A stretch of DNA of 64,000 nucleotides, taken from Pterobdella sp. o SKG-2022 (lineage: Eukaryota; Annelida; Clitellata; Hirudinida; Piscicolidae). Position 1 is the stretch's first letter, and every line of letters begins with the position of its first letter. The notes under the pieces are model-generated. The model saw nothing but the letters and a program-made list of their open reading frames with translations. It searched no databases and was not told the DNA's origin. Of the stretch, positions 38,186-48,295 are shown one piece after another. A program made the translations under genes and the position numbers. The DNA lies in the NCBI GenBank assembly GCA_964035795.1, contig OZ038322.1:12850038-12914037 (forward strand), read 5' to 3'.

Positions 38186-38366
38186 GTCGGCCCCTATAGC
38201 TCAGTGGTTGAGCATAAGACTAATTAGCTAAAGTTACCGGGCTTGATCCCACGTGGGCCGACATTTAGCACCTGTTCCACAGTGTGTTTTCGCTACATTA
38301 AATTTTTAGCAAGCAATTTGAGCTATAAGGAAAAGCGCTTTTTAAATACCGCATACATACATACAC
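38186..38366 (+). mobile_element. tRNA-Ile-derived SINE, body type 1
   Basis: A tRNA-like head (38186-38262) opens with GTCGGCCC and closes with GGGCCGAC. It has an A-box-like TAGCTCAGTGGTTGAGC and a B-box-like GGGCTTGATCCC. Its anticodon region is close to the 61221 copy, whose 7-base loop CTAATTA would read AAT (Ile). About 100 bases of body follow (CCACAGTGTGTTTTCGCTAC ... AAGCGCTTT) and then a CATA-repeat tail. The same head plus body is present reversed at 51669-51850. A leader TTTAGAGACATCTTATGTA precedes it. It is not a functional tRNA gene: the T arm is imperfect. Confidence 0.85.
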
Positions 38367-38460
38367 ATTTTTTTGATTTTTATTCTTTAAAATGTGGAAA
38401 CTTTGAATATATTTATTGTATGATCAAACTAAAACTTTCGATAAGTTCAATTTTATCCAA

Positions 38461-38582
38461 ATTCATTATTAAAATTATTGTGTAAATGAATAAGTTTATC
38501 ATAGATAGGTATATCATAGACAGATATATATATCTATCTGTGATAAACTTATATTTATTTACACAATAATTTTAATGAATTA
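38461..38582. repeat. Inverted repeat with TATATA centre
   Basis: Two arms of about 45-50 bases read as reverse complements (ATTAAAATTATTGTGTAAAT and AAGTTTATCA on the left, mirrored on the right) around an AGATATATATATCT core. It lies 95 bases after a SINE and looks like a MITE. Confidence 0.8.
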
Positions 38583-39107
38583 GGATGAAGTAGAAATGAC
38601 GTAGCCTGAAACAATAGCAAGGGAAGCAAACACGAAGTATTTATTAAACAAATTCTACTAAGCTTTTCATAGAAAAATCTTAAATTACCACTTGTTAATT
38701 TAATTAAGTTGTGGAATTTCATTCAACTTATGTATTGATAATGCGCAGAGCAGGACTTCAAATGTTCCATTAATTAGTCCTTCATATATCAATAACTTCT
38801 CTGTTTCTTTGAATAGAGCGTTTAGTTGCAAAAAGGCTTTTTAGTTAAAGAAGATTTTCTTTAATTTTAAGTATTTTTGTTTTTTTTAGTTCTATTATTG
38901 AAACTTTAGATCATAAATTGTTCGAAGCATTTTTTTAGTATTAATAATTTAGCCCGACTGCGGTCTAATTCAGTTAATAGGACCTCACATCAGCATAACT
39001 CAATAGAAGAATGATTGAAACGAGCAATAGGTATGTTGTGAAAAAATTTTAGGAAATATGTATTGTACTTAATTATACCCCTAATTGTTACATATATAGC
39101 TCTTCAG

Positions 39108-42100
39108 GTGTGAAGAAACAAAGTACATGAATATGTTATAGGATTTAAAATGGTATAGAAACTTAATAAATTGATTAAATAAAAGTTATTGGAGAATATT
39201 TGCTCCTTGAATCTTCAAACCTTGTGAAAGATGAAAGAAAGAATGAAGAATCGTTGTACATTTTATGTTTTTTTATGTTTGATTTTTGTTCATTCCTGCT
39301 TTCCACAAACTATTACCAGAGACAACGCTACATTTTGGAATTTGCCAATAGACACTGGAAGAAACGGTAGATATTAAATTTATTGACAACTCAATTTCTA
39401 GCAATTTTTGATTTATTACATCAAATGCTTTAATAAACTTAATTAAAAAAATTCCGGATTTTTTTTCGATTGCGCTTAAATATACTCCATGGAAGACTTT
39501 TTCTATGTCAATATTCATACATAGCTAGATCTATATAGAATCAGATCTCTTATATTAAATAAAAAGAATCAAAAATATTTAATATATTCCACGTTGGTTT
39601 TTCATTATAAATGCTTCAAAAATGCAATTGATGAATATTGATTCAGTGTTCAAACACCGCAGTAATTATTCCTCCGCTTATATCGTTAGAGCCCACAGAA
39701 TTCACAACTCAATACACAATTGCTTTCCGAGAAGGTGAAAGTTTTGAGCTCCCATGTGCTGCTACAGGAATTCCTTCACCAACGTTTGTTCTCGTCATTT
39801 GTTCATTTTCTTTGAAGCTTCTTAGTAAATTTCACAGCCATTACTCCTTGCAAGAATTAAGGCTGTAATTAAAACAACTAGTTATTTTATGCAATAGTAA
39901 TATTCAAATGTAAATTGGCCTGTTCAGTAGGCGGTTTTTATGCTTTTTCGAACTAGAAACAAAGTGAAAGCTGCTATTTAATTGCTCCGACTCTATAAAG
40001 TCAAGTTTGTCGAAGTGACATAGGAACATCACAACTCCATGACAGCCTTGTTAGCGATCTTACGGTTTTTAGAAGTTAAAATTTGTTTATAGATTTGTTA
40101 TCAACATCATCCCATATGTAACGCAAAAATTCTACTCTTTTTCGAAAATGAGTTATAAGCAGTAACATCAACACGCTTATTGCTTAACTAAACTAGCCTA
40201 TTAACAAAAAACAATTTTATCATACACTTTTATTAACTGAATAATAACACGAAGCTTTCTTTGTATACTTGATAATGTAAGTTCAACTAACGAAAAGCTT
40301 CGTGTTATTATTCAGTTAATAAAAGTGTTTGATAAAATCTTTTTTTATCAACACACTTATTTTGACATTATTTTATTTTTGTAAAACGAGATTTCTCGCG
40401 CAAAAATTACGTTACCAAACTATTGAAGTAGTTGGCAAACCATCTTGATCTATGAATACTATACAAAACTTTGACACAGTTTATCTCTGCGGGCAAAATA
40501 AACGTGAAAATTTATTATGAATGTAACCTTGTGTGTCTTATTACTGCTAAAATGCTTTTTTCGTTTAGAAAAGTTTAGAACCAGAAAAAAGGCTCAGATG
40601 ATAGACAATTTCATAAACAGAGACTGTGAAACAAACTGAAGGGACTAAAAAATTGTCTAAAATATTTTAGCTCTATGGTAACATTGGTATGAATTTTAGA
40701 ATGACCACCAAATGGGTGCAAAATTGCATTGTTTATGGTTAAAAGTTTGTTTCTTATTGACCAAATAATGCTGATTTTACGTTGAAACTGTAGCTTTACA
40801 ATTAGTTTCAATCTCTAAGGCTTTTTCTAATTTTTTTTTCTCTTGTTTCTCATTACGATAATTTTTTGAAATTCACATTTATATTAAAATTTAGATATAG
40901 ATGGAAACGTAACGAAGAGGAGTATGATCTAAAAAGAATGGAAGGAAGAGTTGCTATCTTATCTCAATCTGGAACTCTTGTTTTTCATAAACCAACAATT
41001 TTAGATGAGGGTAGCTACCAATGCACAGCCAAAAATCAAAAAGGGGTTGCAGTAACAAACAAGATCAACGTACGTTTAGCCCGTTAGTATGTGTACTTAG
41101 ATTTATCTTTAAGTGAAATCTGAAATAAACAAAACTTACAGATTTTGAAAACTTTCAAGCTGAAATATTGCAAATTTTTTTTTTGACAATAGGGCAAAAG
41201 TTAATATTAAAATGCTCACCTCCAAGAAGTTTCCCTGATCCTGTGATCTACTGGGCTGTCGAATCAAATAGAATCTCAATGCGTCCTATCGACCTCAACG
41301 ACCGTGTCTCAATTGACCATATCGGTAACAACTTTTAACTTTGAAGAATTTTAACTTGAAAGCTTTGAATTTATAGATGCTGAAATAACTTTTTGGAAAA
41401 GATATTCATTTTCTAAACTTATTGCTTATTTTTTTTCGCAAATAATAAAAATAAATAATATAATATAAATATTATATCTCTTAATTATTAACTTTGTTGA
41501 AAGGAAATTTGATCTTCTCGAATGTGGTGAAGAATGATGAAATGGTTGGAGCGATATATTATTGCGTTGCTTACAATGAAGTTATGAAGACTTTTCAAAA
41601 AAGGGTTCCTACTAGGCTGAGAATCAGCTCTGAAAGTTAATTCTTTTATATAAATTTATTTTCTTCACAAAAGAGTTGATAGTTTTGAGAAATAATATCA
41701 GTTATTTCGTATTGTTCGAGAATTCCTAGTAAACGTTTACCTCCACTACTACAATTTTATAGACTTGACATAAAACTCTTATAAATTATTCATATGAAAT
41801 AATAATCAATACTAAATTTCCAGGTAAAGAACTTTTTCACAAACCTGAATTAGCTTCGCAAACACCCATGCATTCTCTAGGTATTCGGAGTCAAACCTGG
41901 ACCCTCGAATGCATCTTCTATGGAAAGTATGATGCTAAAGATGCAAATTATAATGTCATATAATAATTAAAAATATGAAGTATTAATTTTTTCACACCAG
42001 TCCCACACCAAGAGTAACTTGGAAAAGAGTAGACGGCAAAGAAATGCCGAAAGAAACGAAAGAATTAAGTTTTGGACGAAAACTAATGTTCACAAATCTA

Positions 42101-42727
42101 GATTATGATCAAGCTGGTTCATACGAGTGTGAGGGCATAAATGATGAAGGAATGGTGCCAATTAGAAGATCTTTCAATCTTGTAGTCGAGTGTTAGCTTT
42201 TGATGATTATTGTCGGGACTAGTTTTGAGGCGGTATTTTCAGTTTTAACCGTTTATTACAGTTTCTTTAGGATTTTCATTTATTATTAAATTATGTAGAG
42301 ATTCTGTTGTGAATGGCGTTTTATGATTTACTAGTATTTTTCCTACTTATGAACAGAATAATAAAAAAACAACTTGACAGCCACGCCATACTGGGTGGAA
42401 AAACCGGAATCACTGGACGTGAGTGTCAATGAAGACGCAGTTTTCAAATGTTCTGGAGAAGGAATTCCAAGCCCAAGGATCCTCTGGTACATAAACGGAG
42501 TTCCGATCACTAGTTTGTTATTTTGAAATATTCATTATCACATAACTAATTATGAGAATTCGTCTAAAAATAACAATCAATGAAATACAGATATGACATT
42601 GAAGAAAAACATCAACATAACTAAAACTCGATTGATTGTATACAACGTTGGCCTGAATGACAGCATGGTCGTGCAGTGTAACATCACCAATAATCATGGC
42701 TACAACCACACAAATGCTTACCTAAAT
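39108..42727 (+). repeat. Upstream unit of the tandem L1CAM cassette duplication
   Basis: It pairs with 44815-48295. Both units start at a matched splice acceptor (CTTCAG|GTGTGA and TTTCAG|GTGTGA) about 135-140 bases before the ATG. They then carry nine exons of exactly equal length (the ninth up to the shared codon AAT) in the same order and phase. Exon 2, exons 7-9 and the exon 8/9 intron are almost identical; other introns have diverged. Confidence 0.92.
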
Positions 42728-42763
42728 GTTGTCAATGTTGCTGATAACAGTGAGCAGCAGTAA
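39243..42763 (+). CDS. L1CAM-like cassette A: signal peptide plus Ig1-Ig4, 448 aa if it ends here
   Basis: Exons: 39243-39366, 39663-39783, 40895-41082, 41142-41324, 41504-41635, 41824-41926, 42001-42191, 42381-42512, 42591-42763. They sum to 449 codons with all phases intact. A signal peptide (CTFYVFLCLIFVHSC) precedes four Ig domains, each with its cysteine pair: ELPCAATG..YQCTAKN, LILKCSPP..YYCVAYN, TLECIFYG..YECEGIN and VFKCSGEG..VQCNITN. As written, the last exon runs twelve codons past the shared boundary (ending NVADNSEQQ) to TAA, giving a secreted protein without FN3 domains or membrane anchor. AAT|GTTGTC at 42727/42728 is a possible donor in phase 0, matching exon 10 of the downstream gene at 48431. 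The cassette could therefore be an alternative N-terminus instead. No stop or frameshift is seen, so it is not an obvious pseudogene. AATAAA lies at 43041. Confidence 0.85.
40203..40349. repeat. Fold-back (MITE-like) element in cassette A intron 2
   Basis: The arms read AATAATAACACGAAGCTT on the left and AAGCTTCGTGTTATTATT on the right, extended on both sides by TTTTATTAACTG / CAGTTAATAAAA. The arms together span about 60 bases each. The same terminal sequence bounds a larger element at about 59982-60720. It is absent from the matching intron of cassette B. Confidence 0.85.
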
Positions 42764-43040
42764 AACTTGTATTTCTCAAGTGATTGCACGGGCCCTTTTC
42801 AGATCACCACCTTGACTTACATGTAATTAAGTTGTCTAATATTTAACATTTAAGATGGAATATGCTGATTTTTCAAACTTGTGAATATTTTTGTGTAATC
42901 TATGAAGTAGATGGTTTATAATTTTACGATTTGGCTGTTAACATTAAGCTTGAACTTAACGTTTTTATTTTGTTTAATCGTTGAAAAATTCTGAAACTAT
43001 TGTGTAAAACTTAAATGCACTCAACTAAAACGCGTGTGTA

Positions 43041-43046
43041 AATAAA
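43041..43046 (+). terminator. Candidate polyadenylation signal AATAAA for L1CAM cassette A
   Basis: AATAAA lies 278 bases beyond the cassette A stop codon, compatible with an independent short transcript. It is only suggestive in AT-rich DNA. Confidence 0.35.
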
Positions 43047-43840
43047 AATTAGAAAATATTTCAATTAGATATTTTAAATATAGAGTATTCTAATGCTCAA
43101 TAATTGTTGATGCTTGGGTCACTTCTATAAGTGATTGAATGGAATTGATTCGGATCTGCAAGTCTTTGTTTTGGTTTTCTTGTTAAAAAATATTTTAGTC
43201 TAAAAAATTCCAGTTGTTTGTTTATTCAACTCATGGTTCTAATATCCATTTTTCAACCACGTACTTTTCTTTTTTATTTATTCCCTTCTTTTTGGTATTT
43301 TGTTTCTTGCGTTCCGAACAGCAAAAGATTTTTGCGTTCTTTGAGGATGGGTTTTTACTTCTGATCGCTGTTTTTTCTGCAAACTTTGGTAGTGAGTGAA
43401 TTTGCTATTTTTCAACTTTTTTCATTTTTATTGAAAATTAATCAAAAAGCTAGTAAGGTCCATGCGACAGTATCACTCGTAGACTACTAAATGAGCTATC
43501 AATAATCCCAAAATATTCTCTCCAACTGATAAAATATTTGTTTGTGCTCCACTCAGTTAACCTTTGACATTTTTCATGAAAACACATAATGTTTTTCCTT
43601 TTCCAATCTTTTGTTACAAATTCACAACTTTAATGATTTTTATACTTTTTAACCAATCAAACAGTGTTAATGGATGATGTAAATATAATTATATAAATTC
43701 ATTGCGTGACCCTTACAAAAACAAACGAGAAACAAGTGAACTCATTCCAACAGCAGCTTTTATAAGGTTTGGGTAAAGTTTGTTGAATAAAAAAAAGTAG
43801 AATTCCAAAAAAAAGATCTAATTTCAACTAAAGTAAGTAA

Positions 43841-43910
43841 GTCGACCATTCAATCTCCCCTATTTGAGGTTTCGGTCGCGCAATTGAACGGTTTCCCAAG
43901 GTGCTATATC
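43841..43910 (-). mobile_element. SINE body type 2 fragment
   Basis: It reads as the reverse complement of the body that follows the tRNA-like head at 61221: matching GTCGACCATT, TTGAATGG / TTGAACGG, CGCAATTGAA and GGTTTCG. No tRNA-like head was found next to it, so it looks 5'-truncated. Confidence 0.65.
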
Positions 43911-44814
43911 ATGTAAGGTGTAACTAAAAAACACTAAAAAATCGCTTTTTTAGACTACATTCTATGATTAAACTCACAAGCACCAGCGTAAACTGCAATT
44001 AATACCTATTTCTCAAATCTAACCATTGCAAAAAAAATAGAAGACAACCATACCCTTCGTCTCTACAAAGGATCTTGTGAAAACAATATACAGATTCAGT
44101 AACATAGAAAATCATATCAGAGTTAAAGTCTGGCAACGGGTATAGAAGAAAGGAAAACTGATTCTAAAAAATTTCTTAACCTTTATTTATCTACTTTATG
44201 AATAGAATTATTTTAATAAGATTGTATTGAGAGCAAATGTGGATCCTGTGAGTTTATTATCTATTAACAAGTTTCCCAATTCAATTCTGACTTATAAAAG
44301 TTTTGTGCAAATAATCCTTCTTCATCGTCTAGTATTTTTATCTTAAACATTTATTTAGTAGTTATGTGAGCAATAACGAACTCAGATATCATTTCATAAT
44401 AAAACATGATTTAACTTTTAAACAATATAATTTTATGGGTGCATTCGGTAACAATATTCGTACAAAGTCTTTCATCTATATAGAAAATCAACGATTTTTT
44501 TTACTTTCCTACTCTATTTATTGAGGAAATGTCCGCATAGGGTTAACAAACTAAGAACATTTATCAGAAAATTAAAATACACAATAAATGTAGAAAAAAT
44601 TTTGTTCTTAAAACGAGGCTAGATTTACATTTATATTAAAACTTGACAACCGCATAGCTCTGTAATGGGATAAAAATTCATGATAAATACATGATCTTTA
44701 AATGAAAATGTATGATTTCTAAATTAAAAACAAAATTTTAATTTATTTGTCAAAAATAATATTCGGTTTGCTACATACATATAGAGTTAGCGCTTCACAA
44801 GTTTATAAATTTCA

Positions 44815-47800
44815 GGTGTGAGGAAACAAAGTACCTGAATAAGTTATATGGTTTCAAATGATATGTAAACTTTAAAAAATTATATTAATTAATAAAGTTC
44901 ATTGAAGGTTGTTCGTTCCTTAAATCTTCAAACCTTGTGAAAGATAAAAGATAGAATGAAGAATCGTTGTACCTATTGTGTTTTATTATGTTTGATTTTT
45001 GTTCATTCCTGCTTTCCACAAACTATTACCAGAGACAACGCTACAATTTGGAATTTTCCCACAAAGACTGGAAGACAAGGTAGCTTCTTAGTTCATTAGG
45101 CATTTAAAACATTCTTTAATTCATTTTATTGAATGTTTACAAAAATTAGCTAAAGTTATTTATCGCTTTTCCAAGAACAATTTTTTCGAAATGCGCTTAT
45201 GTATATAAAAAAATTTCAATATTTATTTGTTATATGACAACAGTGTAATAAAATATGTCAGTTTTAATCTGTTTTAAATTATAGATGCTTCAAAAATGCA
45301 ATTGATGAATATTGATTCAGTGTTCAAACACCGCAGTAATTATTCCTCCGCTTATATCGTTGGAGCCCACAGAATTCACAACTCAATACACAATTGCTTT
45401 CCGAGAAGGTGAAAGTTTTGAGCTCCCATGTGCTGCTACAGGAATTCCTTCACCAACGTTTGTTTTCGTCATTTGTTCATTTTATTTTAAGCTTGCAAGT
45501 GAATGGGTTCATAAACACAAAAGCTCAGTTCCACATAAGACTAGTAATTTTATTTAATAATGTAGTTGAGATAAAAAATAAATGGTATATTTAAAAATAT
45601 TTCAAGTTAACCAAGGTGACTAAATGTCACTTCTAATGAATGGAAAAAAAGGAACTTAAAAAAATTAGTATAAAATCCTCAAAACATTACCTAGAATGGA
45701 AGATCGTAAGAGAAAAAAAAAAGTAAAATAAACTTTAGAAAGGAGATAAGCAGTTTTGCAAAAATAGGCTGAAAAAAAATTTTCTAAAATTAAAAAAAAT
45801 CTAAAATTGCTAAAAATTGAAATTCGATAAATTTTTTTATTTGAAGATAATTTGAGATATTTAATACAACGGTTGAAGCCATAGTTTTGCTAAGTTAAAA
45901 CTTTGAATTCGTACTCATAACATACGAATTCAGTTTCAATCCCAAAGATTTTCAAAAAGGTATAACTAAATTGCCTGAGACAACGAAAATTAAAACGAAA
46001 AACTTTTCTATGTATCTAATAGAAACAAAATGTATTTATTAAACTGAATTCATGAAGTTTTGTGAAAGAAAATTTTACGTTCTCGAGTGGTTAACGGGAA
46101 AATACGAAGCATTTCTAAGTCTAACTCACTTTATCAAGAAAACCAGATTCAGTGAACAAAAGTGAATAACTTGAATTATTGATCTTGAAAAATATTTTTT
46201 AACGATTTTTCACGAAAAAATTGAAAATTATAATTTAGCTATACATGGAGATGGAACGAAGTGGAATATGACCCGAGTGGAATGGATGGAAGAATTGCTA
46301 TCTTGCCTCAATCAGGAACTCTCGTTTTTTCTAGACCAATTCCTTTAGACGAAGCTCTTTACCAATGCACAGCCAAAAATCAAAAAGGAGTTGCAGTAAC
46401 AAACAAAATCAACGTCCGTTTAGCCCGTTAGTATATTTAAAAAATTGTCAATATTTATCCTCAAAAACGTGAATCATAAAAACGCGAATATTTGAATTTT
46501 TTATTTTGACGACGTTTCTTGATATATTTTATATCATCATTAGGTAATTTTATTTGAAAAGTTATATTTAAAATTAATATCTAAAAATAACTTACAGATC
46601 TTGAGCCTTTTCCGAAGAGTCAATTAAATGATATATCTTTGACAGTAGGACAAAAGTTATTTCTAAAATGCTTACCTCCAAGAAGTTTCCCTAATCCCGA
46701 TGTCTACTGGGCTGTCGAATCAAATAAAATTTCGTTCCGTCCTATCGACCTCAACGACCGTGTCTCAATTGATCCCATCGGTAGCAATCTTTAATTTTGA
46801 AGAAAAAATTAAAATTATTAACAGTTATTCAACTTTTAAAAAATCAATTAACTTTCACGTAGTTAGTCAAGACTTATGTCAAAAAATGATACTAAAGGTA
46901 AAACAATCTTGTGACCCTCCATTTTGGGATATCAATAGCAAAATTTGTACAAATAATCTAACTTATTTGAAAAAAATTGACTCAATAATTTCAGAATTTA
47001 AAGAAAATCTTCGAAAATTATAGCTCTTTCAAATAAATTTATAGTCTCATTATCTAAACCTAAAAAGAGAATTCAATTTACTTTATATTAAGTTTTATCA
47101 ACACAATAACTTTGTTGAAAGGAAATTTGATCTTCTCGAATGTGGTGAAGAATGATGAAATGGATGGAGCGATATATTATTGCGTTGCTTACAATGAAGT
47201 TATGAGGACTTTTCAAAAAGGGGTTCCTACTAGGCTGAGCATCAGCTCTGGAAGTTAGTTCTTTTATAAACTTGGAATATTATTTTTATGAATAATTTTA
47301 AATGAAATTGTAATTAAAACAAAATTTTTAGGCAGAAATATTTTGCACAAACCTGAAATAGCTTGGCACACACCCACTCATTCGAAAGGTATTCGGAGTC
47401 AAACCTGGACGCTTAAATGCATCTTCTTCGGAAAGTATGTTCGCTAAAAATTTAAATTATACAATTTTAAAAACAAATAATAAAATTTTGAAAAATTTAA
47501 GATTATAAATTAATCATTTTTCACACCAGTCCCACACCAAGAGTAACTTGGAAAAGAGTAGACGGCAAAGAAATGCCGAAAGAAACGAAAGAATTGAGTT
47601 TTGGACAAGAACTAATGTTCACAAATCTAAATTATGATCAAGCTGGTTCATACGAGTGTGAGGGCATAAATGATGAAGGAATGGTGCCAATTAGAAGGTC
47701 TTTCAATCTTGTAGTCGAATGTTAGTTTTTGATAGTTATTGTACAATATAGTTTTTAAGCAATATTTTTATTTTATAATGTTGAATACGTGTTTTTTTAT

Positions 47801-48295
47801 CGATTCGCTAATGAAGATTTTGTTGCGACTTATAAAATGTAAAATAAAGGTTTTATTTAAAACAAAAAAACGCAAAAAAAAATATCAAATCCTTTTCAAA
47901 GCTTTATAAAAAACTAATAACATCTGGTTAAAAAAAACAACTTGACAGCCACGCCATACTGGGTGGAAAAACCGGAATCACTGGACGTGAGTGTCAATGA
48001 AGACGCAGTTTTCAAATGTTCTGGAGAAGGAATTCCAAGCCCAAGGATCCTCTGGTACATAAACGGAGTTCCGATCACTAGTTTGTTATTTTGAAATATT
48101 CATTCTCACATAACTAACTATGAAAATTCGTCTAAAAATGACAATCAATGAAAAACAGATATGACATTGAAGAAAAACATCAACATAACTAAAACTCGAC
48201 TGATTGTATACAACGTTGGTCTGGATGACAGCATGGTCGTGCAGTGTAACATCACCAATAATCATGGCTACAACCACACAAATGCTTACCTAAAT
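44815..48295 (+). repeat. Downstream unit of the tandem L1CAM cassette duplication
   Basis: It is the partner of 39108-42727, with nine exons of identical lengths (124, 121, 188, 183, 132, 103, 191, 132 and 137 up to the shared AAT). Exon 8 is base-for-base identical to its partner, while exon 3 differs at many positions. The right boundary lies just after exon 9: the following intron differs between the copies. Confidence 0.92.

Larger units (their letters stand above)
37021..39107. other. Intergenic region between divergent myosin light chain and L1CAM-like genes
   Basis: It should hold the promoters of both flanking genes. It contains a fold-back element (37269-37410), a SINE (38186-38366) and a second inverted repeat (38461-38582). 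A patch at about 37530-37760 is a little richer in GC and has a 64-codon minus-strand frame that I cannot assign. Confidence 0.5.
42764..44955. other. Spacer between the two L1CAM cassettes
   Basis: No coding exon was seen. It carries an AATAAA at 43041, the body of a SINE (43841-43910, minus orientation) and, at its right end, the duplicated 5' flank with acceptor TTTCAG|GTGTGAGG at 44814/44815. Confidence 0.5.

Noticed and set aside
38186..38262. tRNA gene
   Set aside because: A and B boxes and a cloverleaf-like fold are present, but the T arm is imperfect. It is followed by a repeated body and tail, as in the other copies, so it is a SINE head and not a functional tRNA.
42518..42709. Minus-strand frames opposite L1CAM exon 9 (also at 48086-48277)
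   Set aside because: They are the complement of a conserved Ig exon. Their duplication simply follows from the cassette duplication.
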